In this document: positions 52,485-60,446 of the stretch, in pieces
How the letters are laid out: every line of letters begins with the position of its first letter
How positions within the stretch are numbered: position 1 is the stretch's first letter
Assembly: GCA_017617615.1 (NCBI GenBank)
Contig: JAFZVV010000014.1
Location: forward strand, 1-62,139
DNA from: Prevotella sp.
Lineage (GTDB): Bacteria; Bacteroidota; Bacteroidia; Bacteroidales; Bacteroidaceae
Reading direction: 5' to 3'
Length of the DNA: 62,139 nucleotides
Notes under the pieces: model-generated
What the model was told of the DNA's origin: nothing
The model's database searches: none
The model's input: only the letters and a program-made list of their open reading frames with translations
Program-made: the position numbers and the translations under genes

Positions 52485-53486
52485 TCAACCCATTGCCTCC
52501 CGATACACCTCCGCATACTTCTTTCGGATGTTTTCCGGACTGAAGATTTCGAGAACCTTTTCCCTGTCGACCGGGGAGCCGATATGGGTGGCTACCTTGC
52601 GCACGAAGGCATCGAAGTCGCCATACGCGAAGACCTCCGCGCCCTGACAGTCGCCGAGGTAATCGGCAATCCTTACCCTGTCGGACATCAGCACGGGCGT
52701 ATTCATGGCAAGCGCCTCGAGGGTGACATATGAAAAGGCCTCATACATCGACGGTATGACTACCAGCGAAGCCCTGGCATAGAGCGCCCTGAGTTCTTCG
52801 TCGGGGATATTGGTGTGGATGGTCATGTCGGAACGCACCTCTACCTCACCCTTCCCCACACAGTGGATGTCGTACTCCCCCTCTGGCAGGTGGTAGAGAT
52901 AGTCGAAACCCTTGTTGAACGCGTTGAAACGCCCGATGAAGAGAATCATGCGCTTGTCTTTCTCCACCGGGGCCGGCAGGACGTCGGCCTTGAAACGGTT
53001 CCAGTGCGGTATGCGGCGAACCCTGTCCTTGGCGAAACTGAAGAATGCCGTATCCTCGGAATTGATGGTCACGATTCTGTCGGCGAAGCCCAGGAACGGC
53101 CGTATGAGCACATAGAAGAAAACCTTGCCCAGTGCCGGTCTTCTCAGCATCCTGAAGGGATGCCAGTGTGCCGTATAGACAACCCGCTTGCGCAGCAGCC
53201 GTGCCATTACCAACGACTGGAACACGTTGAAAGCCGTATATCCGTTGACATGCACCACATCGGCCTTTGTCGCCTTCATCGTCTTGTAGAGGTTCTTCCA
53301 TCCGAAGACGAAGTTCACCAACCTCGACTCCTTAACCGGACAGTTCAATGGTGGCGTCACCGCCACCTCGTCGCAGTCTTCGAAGAGTTGTGCGAGGGCA
53401 TGGCAGTAGGTGCTTATGCCATCCACCTTTCCCTTAGGGTCGGGACTAATGGGCACTACTTTGATTGGGGCTGTGGACTCTTTCAT
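52485..53486 (-). CDS. family 4 glycosyltransferase
   Basis: A 333-aa GT-B enzyme. N-terminal half starts VVPISPDPKGKVDGISTYCHAL (donor-loop like GT4); C-terminal half has ILFIGRFNAFNKGFDYL, VIPSMYEAFSYVTLEALAMNTPVL, where EAFS...E is the GT4 donor-binding signature. A cytoplasmic step in assembly of the polysaccharide repeat unit is likely. It is transcribed towards the ArnT-like gene and divergently from the GT2 at 53672. Confidence 0.9.
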   Translation of the reverse strand: MKESTAPIKVVPISPDPKGKVDGISTYCHALAQLFEDCDEVAVTPPLNCPVKESRLVNFVFGWKNLYKTMKATKADVVHVNGYTAFNVFQSLVMARLLRKRVVYTAHWHPFRMLRRPALGKVFFYVLIRPFLGFADRIVTINSEDTAFFSFAKDRVRRIPHWNRFKADVLPAPVEKDKRMILFIGRFNAFNKGFDYLYHLPEGEYDIHCVGKGEVEVRSDMTIHTNIPDEELRALYARASLVVIPSMYEAFSYVTLEALAMNTPVLMSDRVRIADYLGDCQGAEVFAYGDFDAFVRKVATHIGSPVDREKVLEIFSPENIRKKYAEVYREAMG

Positions 53487-53510
53487 TGCGTATTGTCGTT
53501 GGTTGATTGC

Positions 53511-53518
53511 AAAGATAA
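53511..53518 (-). promoter_or_regulatory. promoter element of the GT4 gene
   Basis: On the minus strand TATCTTTG lies 25 bp upstream of the start at 53486, in the divergent gap with the GT2 gene at 53672. Confidence 0.6.
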
Positions 53519-53671
53519 CGTTTTTTCAAGAATAACACATTACCCACACCTAAAATAATGCAGAGAGAAAGTAAGATTAATATGAACGCAAAACAATAAT
53601 GCATGATTATTTCAGTTAAAATAATGTACATCAGGTCATCGTTTACAAGCCTTTATCCAAAAACCAGTGTC

Positions 53672-54571
53672 ATGAAGAAAGTGTGCGTGTTGCTTTCGGC
53701 ATATAACGGAGAACTGTTCCTCGAGGAACAGTTGCAGTCACTGTTTACCCAGCGCGATGTGGCGGTCGACATCCTCGTAAGAGACGACGGGTCGACCGAC
53801 TCCACGCCCTCGATACTCGCCAGATGGCAGGACGAAGGCCGGCTGAGATGGTATGGCGGCGAAAACCTGGGATGGGCCATGAGTTTCATGCACCTTATCT
53901 GCCATGCCCCGGAAGCCGACTACTATGCGTTGTGCGACCACGACGACATCTGGTTGCCGGAGAAACTATCCGAGGCTGTAGCGGCTCTTGAGCAGATGAG
54001 CGGGGAGAAGAAGCTCTACGGGTCGAACATGAACTACTTCAAAGACGGCCAGGACGAAGGACTCGTGAAGCCCGACGACCTGACCTTCGACATCCATACC
54101 GCCATGGTGAAATGCCTCACCGTGGGTTGTACCATGGTATTCAACAAAGCACTCAGGCAAAGCATCTGCCAGCATCCCCCCAAATGGGTTTTTGCACACG
54201 ATTTCTGGGTTTACCAGGTGGCGATGGCCACAGGTGAGGTGTATTACGACAAGCGCTCTTTCATCTTGTACCGCCAACATGCCCATAACCAGATAGGCCA
54301 GAAACGCTCGTTGAAAGAAGTGTGGGGCCGCCGGCTACAGCGTCTGAAAACACTTCGCCAGCAACATGAGCGTGAAGAGATGGCCCAGCAGCTCCTCGAA
54401 TGTCATGCCCAGGAAATGAGTGAGTCGAACAAAGCAGCCGTCGAAAAGGTTGCCAATTACAGGAAAAGCCTGAGAAACAGATGGGCTTTGTTCATTGACC
54501 GTCGCTACACCATGGGCAGGTTTTCCAACGACTTCTGGCTAAGGATGAGAATCATTTTGGGGAAACTTTAG
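53672..54571 (+). CDS. family 2 glycosyltransferase, similar to the 44551 gene
   Basis: A 299-aa GT-A enzyme: LLSAYNGELFLEEQLQSL, VRDDGSTDSTPSI, LCDHDDIW (metal site) and a C-terminal part similar to rhamnosyltransferases (FVHDFWVYQVAMATGEVYYD-like, ILYRQHAHNQIG). The first 100 residues align closely in plan with the GT2 at 44551, including spacing of the motifs. The start at 53672 drops an upstream in-frame extension that lacks GT2 sequence. Confidence 0.9.
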   Translation: MKKVCVLLSAYNGELFLEEQLQSLFTQRDVAVDILVRDDGSTDSTPSILARWQDEGRLRWYGGENLGWAMSFMHLICHAPEADYYALCDHDDIWLPEKLSEAVAALEQMSGEKKLYGSNMNYFKDGQDEGLVKPDDLTFDIHTAMVKCLTVGCTMVFNKALRQSICQHPPKWVFAHDFWVYQVAMATGEVYYDKRSFILYRQHAHNQIGQKRSLKEVWGRRLQRLKTLRQQHEREEMAQQLLECHAQEMSESNKAAVEKVANYRKSLRNRWALFIDRRYTMGRFSNDFWLRMRIILGKL

Positions 54572-54642
54572 TCATAATCGGTCGCTACCCGACAGAAAAG
54601 GCTTCTATGGATGCCTTCTGTTCTTCTCAAACATCGTTTTTT

Positions 54643-55773
54643 TCAAGTGTCGCTTTTTTCAACCACGACAAAAGCCAAGCCTTTGTTTTGCTTAATCTTC
54701 CTGTTTACGAAGTAATTGAAGATGAAATAAAACACAATATCAATAAGAATCGTATAGGTCATGCCCAGATTGAAAACGAAGATGAGCAGAAGGTTGAGCA
54801 TGGTGAACAGTACAGCCAACGTCAGTATGCACGCCAATGTCTGATGCTGGTTAAGGCCCGCCCGCATCAGTTTGTGATGGATGTGGTTCTTGTCGGCATC
54901 GAAGAGCGGACGGTGGTTGCGCAGGCGCATGATGACGACCCTCACCACATCGAACATCGGCACGGTGAGCATCGTGATTGATATCATCAGTCCGTCTTTG
55001 TGGTAGGGCATGACGTTGGGGTTGTCCATGGCATATTTCACGAAGAGGAAGCCGAGGATGAACCCCAGGGTAAGACTACCGGAGTCGCCCATGAAAATCT
55101 TGCGGTTTCGGGTGTGGTCGCCCCAGATATTGTAATACAGGTATGAGAGAAGCACCCCCATCAGTCCTGCGATGAGAATGGAATATGTGATAATTCCCTC
55201 GGTATAGAAACTGTAGAGGAAGCCGCAGAGCGCGAGAAATGACAGACCGCCCGCCAATCCATCGATACCGTCGATGAGGTTGATGGCATTGTCGATGAAG
55301 ACGATGATGAATACCGTGAGCGGTGCGCCAAACCAGAAGGGTATCTCATGGATGCCAAGAAAGCCATAGAGGTTATTGATATACAAGCCCGAGACGGGCA
55401 GCAAAGTGGCAGCGATAATCTGCACCGTGAATTTGGTCTTGGCACCCAGACCGATGAGGTCGTCGATAATCCCCACACTATAGATCAGGAGCAGGCTGAT
55501 GAAGAACGAGCATGTCCATAAACTGATCGACACGTTCTCCTTCCCTGTCAGGTTGTCCATGACGAGCACAGCCAGAAGGAATGCCAGCAACATGCTGGGC
55601 ATGAAACTGATACCGCCAAGGCGTGGCACGGCGTTCTTATGCACTTTTCGCGTATTGGGAATGTCGTAGAGGTTCTTGCGCATGCAGAAATTGATGATTT
55701 GTGGAATCATGATGAATCCACAAAGCGCACTGATGACCAGAGCCACAAGGACAAGCAATATATGATGCGACAT
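54643..55773 (-). CDS. WecA/TagO-type undecaprenyl-phosphate GlcNAc-1-phosphate transferase
   Basis: A 376-aa membrane enzyme with about 10-11 helices, family of MraY/WecA. Visible: PRLGGISFM, GIIDDLIGL, FIDNAINLIDGIDGLAGGLS, FMGDSGSLTLGF and the WecA-type NHIHHKLM (HIHH) motif. It transfers GlcNAc-1-P (or a related sugar) to undecaprenyl phosphate, so the locus has two different initiators, the other at 39854. Start at 55773 chosen because the N-terminal helix begins right after; the longer frame to 55824 adds a non-helical segment. Confidence 0.93.
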   Translation of the reverse strand: MSHHILLVLVALVISALCGFIMIPQIINFCMRKNLYDIPNTRKVHKNAVPRLGGISFMPSMLLAFLLAVLVMDNLTGKENVSISLWTCSFFISLLLIYSVGIIDDLIGLGAKTKFTVQIIAATLLPVSGLYINNLYGFLGIHEIPFWFGAPLTVFIIVFIDNAINLIDGIDGLAGGLSFLALCGFLYSFYTEGIITYSILIAGLMGVLLSYLYYNIWGDHTRNRKIFMGDSGSLTLGFILGFLFVKYAMDNPNVMPYHKDGLMISITMLTVPMFDVVRVVIMRLRNHRPLFDADKNHIHHKLMRAGLNQHQTLACILTLAVLFTMLNLLLIFVFNLGMTYTILIDIVFYFIFNYFVNRKIKQNKGLAFVVVEKSDT

Positions 55774-55901
55774 CTTTTCTTTAGTATATCGGAAATCTCC
55801 GGATGAACAAAATACATATTCCAACTATACTATATAACTCTATTACGGCATAATTATTGTATTTAAATGTCGCATTCGTTCATCTTACAAGAATAAAAGT
55901 C

Positions 55902-55928
55902 AGAAGACCCGTCAAAAACGGGTCTTCT
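55902..55928 (-). terminator. terminator overlapping the end of the TonB-dependent receptor gene
   Basis: Eleven-bp stem AGAAGACCCGT / ACGGGTCTTCT with 5-nt loop; the stop codon at 55912-55914 lies inside the hairpin. On the minus strand a T-rich run follows after three bases. Confidence 0.82.
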
Positions 55929-58458
55929 CTTCGTTTCCGGCACCAGTGCCTCGGTATTTCGAGTTGGTGACATTGAAGTTGTATCTGAGGGTGAGTCCTA
56001 CTTGTTGCGAATAGCTGTAGACATCCTGTGCTGTCTTGCCGATGTCATAGTAAGTAGTTATCTTTGTCTTGGCGGTGCGGAAGATGTCGTTGGCATACAA
56101 AGCACCTGTCAGGCGTCCGTTCCAGAAGGTCTTCTGCAGTCGGGCGTTCATGCAGAAACTGCTGCCACGATACATGAATCCCCAGTGGTTGCTTCCCGTG
56201 TAGCTGGCATAGAGCAGTGCCTTGGTTGTGGGGTTGATGAGGAACCAGCTCTGCAGGCTGAAGCTGAACTCGGGTTTGTTCAGTTTCTTCGGCGCACCGT
56301 ATTTCTCTGTATCGAACATCTGCTGGTAGTAATGCAGCGTGGCAGAGGGTTGCCAGAACCCGAATTTGGGCGATGCGACGATGGTGGCATAGACACGGTC
56401 CTGGTGGTCGAAGTTGGCTGGTCTGAAAATTCCTATCTCGTTCACCTCGTCGTATACTTGACCCACATGGGTGAAGAAGTCGTTCTCGCGGGTAAAGCCA
56501 GCCATGAAGTTCAGCCATGAATAAGTCAGGTTGAAGTCGATGTTCTGCCGTACCGAGGGGCGCAACAGGGGGTTACCGCCCTCATAGAGCATACGGCTGT
56601 CGTATATGACAATCGAGCTCAACATGTTGTAGGGCGGACGGGTGATGCGCTTGCTGTAACTCAACTGTGCGCCCCACTTGCCTTTCTGCCACGCTGCCGA
56701 CACGTTGGGGAACCAGTCGTTATAGGTGCGGCTGGGTTCTGGCTGCCAGATGCCCAACGAGCTGTAATCCGTCGCTACGTGCTCATAGCGCAGTCCTGCA
56801 TTCAGGTGCCACTGCCCTAACTGCATCTCGTATTCGGCAAAGCCGGCCACATTCTTTTCTTTCATCTCGTTGTCGGCCTCAGGAATGATGTTCTCCTTAT
56901 TGAAGTTGCGGCCGTGGCTCTCGGTGGATGTGACCTCCGACCCACCTCGCAGAATGCCTTTCCAGATGGGATAGCTCAGCACCAGTTTTCCTGCCACCAT
57001 CGTGTTTTTCTCCGCGTTGACAGTGGTAATGGTACGGTCGCCCAGTTCTTGGCTCAGCTCCAGCTGGTCGAGACGGTCTTCCGATTCGTGCCGCAGCCAA
57101 GTGGTGTTCAGGTCGATGCCCAGTTTCCCCACCTTTCCGATATAGTATGTATTCAGTTCCCATACGGGTTTATCGGGTTCATCGGCAACCGTTCCCAGAA
57201 TGATGTCTCCGTAGAAGTCCCCGTTTTTCTGATAGTGCTGGTTCATTATTGTCTTCATGTGTCCAAAAAGACTTTTTTGCGACGAGAAACTCAGTCCTAC
57301 GGAATGGTCTGTACTGAAATCGTAACTGAGTCCGGCCTGGTACTGGAATTTAGCCCAGCGACTTCTCAAAGGCAGATCTGCATGTATATCGAACATATCC
57401 TTGCTGATATGCAACTCCTGGTCCAATTCCTGGTCATTGCTGAAGTGTTCCCAGTCGAACGCCACGTTGGCAAATGCCTCCAGTCCGCCGGTGCGATACT
57501 TCAGGGTCAGGTCGTCGTAGTTGTTCCACCTGTTGTTTCGCCATGTCTGGCTGGTGGCCATGAGGCTGAATCCGTCGCCCTGTGGCTTCAGGGTCTTGAT
57601 GCGGATAACGGCATCCACCTCTGCATTATACTGTGCTCCAGGAGCAGTAATCACATCGACACTCTTGACGTCGACCGACTTCAGCCGTTTCAGTTCACCG
57701 GCATCCGTCACCTTCTTGTTGTTGATGTATATCTCGGGCTCACCCTTGGCCATGACCTCGAACTTGCCGTCGCTGCCCTGCACCATCGGCATCATCGAGA
57801 GCAGGTCGTCGGCGGTGCCTATGTCGTGGAGGACGGAGTGTTGCACCTCGACCGTCATGCCGCCCGACGTCATCTTGTATTGCGGTATCTCGCCCTTCAC
57901 GGTAACCCCTTGCACCACATACGTCTCAGGCTGGAGGGCGATAGTGCCCAGGCGTCCTACGGGCGCGTTGCGTGTCACCGTCTGGTAGCCGATGCACGTC
58001 ACCTTCACAATGAGGCGCTGTGGCTGACAGGGCACGACGAAGTCGCCGTTCTCGTTGCTCACGCCGCCGGTGATGAAAGCAGAGTCTTTCTGTGCGAGGA
58101 GCGATACCGTGGCATAGGGAAGCGGTTTCCCCTTCTCGTCGACGACGTGTCCCGAGACTTTCGTCTCAGCCTTCTGCACACATTCCACGTAGATGTCCCT
58201 GTTGTCGATGCTCACGCGCATGGGGTAGAATCCCACCACCTGTGTCACGGCATCCTTCACCGACGCATTTCTGAGCGTGGTGGTAACGGTGAAATCCTCG
58301 AGTTCGTCGAAGATGAAGTTGATTTTATAGTTGTCTTGTGCGTTGTCTATCCAGATGAGCGCCTCGGAGAGCGAGGTGTTGCGGAAGACGTGTGTGAGTT
58401 GCTGTGCCCCAGCCGTCGTGGCGAAGAGGCACATCATGATGATATAAAGATGTCGCAT
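55912..58458 (-). CDS. STN-type TonB-dependent outer-membrane receptor
   Basis: An 848-aa protein. Signal peptide to about 18 (TAGA-Q); an STN secretin/TonB short domain (about 20-95, with FRNTSLSEALIWI); a carboxypeptidase-regulatory beta-sandwich (about 100-180, SGHVVDEKGKPLPYATVSLL); a plug-like domain (ILRLKSVDVKSVDVITAPGAQYNAEVDAVI-type block); then a long beta-barrel rich in aromatic residues. The STN domain usually signals to an anti-sigma factor, which the next two genes supply. No SusD partner follows, so the cargo is unknown. It is the last gene of the ECF module. Confidence 0.92.
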   Translation of the reverse strand: MRHLYIIMMCLFATTAGAQQLTHVFRNTSLSEALIWIDNAQDNYKINFIFDELEDFTVTTTLRNASVKDAVTQVVGFYPMRVSIDNRDIYVECVQKAETKVSGHVVDEKGKPLPYATVSLLAQKDSAFITGGVSNENGDFVVPCQPQRLIVKVTCIGYQTVTRNAPVGRLGTIALQPETYVVQGVTVKGEIPQYKMTSGGMTVEVQHSVLHDIGTADDLLSMMPMVQGSDGKFEVMAKGEPEIYINNKKVTDAGELKRLKSVDVKSVDVITAPGAQYNAEVDAVIRIKTLKPQGDGFSLMATSQTWRNNRWNNYDDLTLKYRTGGLEAFANVAFDWEHFSNDQELDQELHISKDMFDIHADLPLRSRWAKFQYQAGLSYDFSTDHSVGLSFSSQKSLFGHMKTIMNQHYQKNGDFYGDIILGTVADEPDKPVWELNTYYIGKVGKLGIDLNTTWLRHESEDRLDQLELSQELGDRTITTVNAEKNTMVAGKLVLSYPIWKGILRGGSEVTSTESHGRNFNKENIIPEADNEMKEKNVAGFAEYEMQLGQWHLNAGLRYEHVATDYSSLGIWQPEPSRTYNDWFPNVSAAWQKGKWGAQLSYSKRITRPPYNMLSSIVIYDSRMLYEGGNPLLRPSVRQNIDFNLTYSWLNFMAGFTRENDFFTHVGQVYDEVNEIGIFRPANFDHQDRVYATIVASPKFGFWQPSATLHYYQQMFDTEKYGAPKKLNKPEFSFSLQSWFLINPTTKALLYASYTGSNHWGFMYRGSSFCMNARLQKTFWNGRLTGALYANDIFRTAKTKITTYYDIGKTAQDVYSYSQQVGLTLRYNFNVTNSKYRGTGAGNEEKTRF

Positions 58459-58464
58459 GGTGGT

Positions 58465-59049
58465 CTAATTGATGGTGATGGTTTCGCCGGAGAGGGTAAG
58501 GTGCACCTTCTCGAAGTGGTTGATGCGGTTGATGATGTCGGGAAGAGTCTCGTCTGCGTCCCAGTTGAGGTAGAAGCGCACGTCGCGTGCTGCGGCGTTC
58601 TTGAATTCCACGGTCACGCCATAGTCTTGCGACACCTGCTGCATGATTTGCTGCAGCGGCACGTTGTTGAAGTGCTGGTCGTGTCGGGTGGAGTCGTTCT
58701 CTTCCACGGTAGTCACGATGTTTTGTGGCACCAACCTCTTCTCCTCCTGTTGAAGTGTGGGCTGTTGTTGCTGCACCGTGGTGGCTGTAGCAGCACGCTC
58801 TTCCCTGACCTTGCTGAAGTGGTGGATGGCGGCATAGGAGATGCCAGACAGTGCTGCCACGGTGATGAGGATGGCTGCCCAGCGCATCGGCTGACGGCGC
58901 CGCTTGCCTTGCCCACGCGCCTTGAAACGTTGCCATTCCTCTTCCACGTCGGGCACGGGGATTTGGGTGTCGTCGAGCATCTGGTCGAGTTGCCCGTCGG
59001 TGTATTGCTCCGGGTGGAGCAGCATACGGATTTGCTTTTCGTTCTTCAT
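58465..59049 (-). CDS. short anti-sigma-like protein with DUF4974 domain, no FecR domain
   Basis: A 194-aa protein: an acidic N-terminal part (TDGQLDQMLDDTQIP), one membrane helix (WAAILITVAALSGISYAAI), a Gln/Thr-rich linker, and a C-terminal domain (HFNNVPLQQIMQQVSQDYGVTVEF ... HFEKVHLTLSGETITI) that is the DUF4974 fold. The FecR domain normally between helix and DUF4974 is missing or replaced by the short linker. It lies 26 bp after the sigma gene and 6 bp before the receptor, so it very likely transmits the receptor's signal. Confidence 0.9.
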   Translation of the reverse strand: MKNEKQIRMLLHPEQYTDGQLDQMLDDTQIPVPDVEEEWQRFKARGQGKRRRQPMRWAAILITVAALSGISYAAIHHFSKVREERAATATTVQQQQPTLQQEEKRLVPQNIVTTVEENDSTRHDQHFNNVPLQQIMQQVSQDYGVTVEFKNAAARDVRFYLNWDADETLPDIINRINHFEKVHLTLSGETITIN

Positions 59050-59075
59050 GCTTCCTTACGGTTTTTTACGGGATG

Positions 59076-59582
59076 CTAAGACCCCACCTTAAAATTCTGT
59101 CGAAGTTTCCTCAGACCTTGCACGATGTGCTTATTGACGGCAGAGAGGCTGATACCGAGTGTGTTGGAGATTTCCTTATACGACTGTTCATCGTCGTAGT
59201 GCATGCGTATGACACGTCCCGTCTGCGGCGTGAGCTGTTCATCGATGTAGCGCTGGATCATCGAGGTCAGTTCGTCGTCGGTTTTCCCCAGCCAAGGTCC
59301 CAGGTCATCGGGCATGTCGGCGAGGGCAAGTTGTATCTCGGCTTCCCTGTGTCGTTGGCGTTGTGCAATGATATTGAGGCAGCGGTTGCGGACGCAGGTA
59401 AGGAGGAACGTGCGCTGCGACTCCTCGCGCAGGACGACACGGCCGTCCCAGAGGTGGGCGAAGACATCCTGTACGGCGTCTTTCGCCTCATCCTCATCGC
59501 CCAGCAGGATATGGGCGGCCCGGTACATCCTGCCGTACTCGGAATGGAAGAGCTGTTCAAACTGTCGTTCTTTTTCTTGCAT
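59076..59582 (-). CDS. ECF-type RNA polymerase sigma-70 factor
   Basis: A 168-aa sigma factor with region 2 (FHSEYGRMYRAAHILLGDEDEAKDAVQDVFAHLW) and region 4 (EEQLTPQTGRVIRMHYDDEQSYKEISNTLGISLSAVNKHIVQGLRKL). Length is normal for the Bacteroidetes receptor-linked ECF group. First gene of the module with the DUF4974 protein and the STN receptor; this fits transport-dependent self-regulation. Confidence 0.96.
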   Translation of the reverse strand: MQEKERQFEQLFHSEYGRMYRAAHILLGDEDEAKDAVQDVFAHLWDGRVVLREESQRTFLLTCVRNRCLNIIAQRQRHREAEIQLALADMPDDLGPWLGKTDDELTSMIQRYIDEQLTPQTGRVIRMHYDDEQSYKEISNTLGISLSAVNKHIVQGLRKLRQNFKVGS

Positions 59583-59652
59583 CTTTATCTGCTGTTTTGT
59601 CTATTATACCGCCAGGCATGAAGAATCATTACCCCTACGGGCAGATTTTTTG

Positions 59653-59660
59653 CAAAAATA
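59653..59660 (-). promoter_or_regulatory. promoter element of the ECF sigma module
   Basis: On the minus strand TATTTTTG lies 71 bp upstream of the sigma start; no clear -33 element. Confidence 0.5.
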
Positions 59661-59905
59661 AGGAAAAAAAGCGAAAGGATGGGAGAAACAGCGGAAAAAG
59701 AGATTGCCATGAGGAGGACAGGATGTGGAGAAGACAATAATCTATACCCTGAGCGGCACCACCTCGGATGACCTGAAAGCCGCAGTCAAGGAACTGACGT
59801 CAGATGCCAAGTCCGTCACCAAGTATAACGAGACCCTCGGTTTTAATGACTTTCTTCTTTTCTTTCAAGAGCAACTGTTGAATTTTGATGAAAAACGCAA
59901 GAATG

Positions 59906-60001
59906 TTGGTTATATTTTTGAAGGATTTTTCATGACATTGGTTATGTTTTAGAAAGATTTTGACAAAAAGTGGTTATATTTTAGAAAATAATGTATCTTT
60001 G
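59906..60001. repeat. three imperfect 32-bp tandem repeats ending in a promoter
   Basis: Copies start at 59906, 59938 and 59970 with exactly 32-bp spacing, each opening TTGGTTATATTTTxGAA (third copy GTGGTTATATTTTAGAA). The third copy runs into TATCTTTG at 59994-60001. The first copy also contains TATTTTTG. They lie in an 864-bp stretch (59583-60446) with no credible gene. Confidence 0.78.
59994..60001 (+). promoter_or_regulatory. promoter element of the putative small RNA
   Basis: TATCTTTG at the end of the 32-bp repeat array. The -33 position reads TGGT, not TTTG. Start near 60007. Confidence 0.5.
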
Positions 60002-60006
60002 CACGC

Positions 60007-60108
60007 AAAATCGTATGTTATGTTTGAAAGAGACCTAATCAAGCATATGCCCGATTATGCTATGAAAGGCGGAAACTCTGATAAACTCAGTGTCTCCGCC
60101 TTTTCTCT
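60007..60108 (+). ncRNA. candidate small RNA between promoter and hairpin
   Basis: About 100 nt from the expected transcription start to the end of the hairpin at 60065-60103. The frame starting at 60020 (46 codons) runs through the hairpin into AT-rich DNA and shows no homology that I recognise. A 7-codon frame starts at 60015. Whether the RNA is stable or only a remnant of an old gene start cannot be told. Confidence 0.35.
60065..60107 (+). terminator. hairpin with T tail
   Basis: Nine-bp outer stem AAAGGCGGA / TCCGCCTTT (60065-60073 with 60095-60103), further pairing inside (CTGA/TCAG), then TCTCTTT. It could also act on the other strand. Confidence 0.78.
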
Positions 60109-60320
60109 TTCCCTATTGTTCCGCCTTTTTCCCGACAGGCTTCAAAAAATGGTATTGTAGCATACCAACCTTAATAGAATGTTACTTTCCTGAAGTCTGC
60201 ATTAATCACCCAATTTTTCTTGCTTTTCGTATAGTTTATGTCTTGCAGAAAACCATCTTTATATTTTAGTCCTTATGCTTTAGATAATTCTTAAAGGGTG
60301 GCCAATATCAAGTTATTGAT

Positions 60321-60395
60321 TTATCACGAACTAGCGAATTAAAGAATTACACAATGATTTATACTTAAATTCTTAAATTCTACAATTCGTGATAA
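60321..60395. repeat. long imperfect inverted repeat
   Basis: TTATCACGAA at 60321 is matched by TTCGTGATAA ending at 60395; the arms stay similar over about 29 bp. It lies 51 bp after the patatin stop codon and may end that transcript. The rest of 60109-60446 is AT-rich and empty. Confidence 0.65.
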
Positions 60396-60446
60396 AAAAG
60401 AACAACAAATTGTACATCCTACTTCCGAAGTAACCCATAATTCCTC

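Noticed and set aside
56914..59079. 721-codon plus-strand frame opposite the TonB receptor and anti-sigma genes
   Set aside because: Crosses two well-supported genes and an intergenic gap; composition is typical of an antisense shadow.
59725..59952. 75-codon frame starting with GTG
   Set aside because: Protein-like at its start but ends inside the 32-bp repeat array; no promoter or family recognised. At most a decayed gene remnant.
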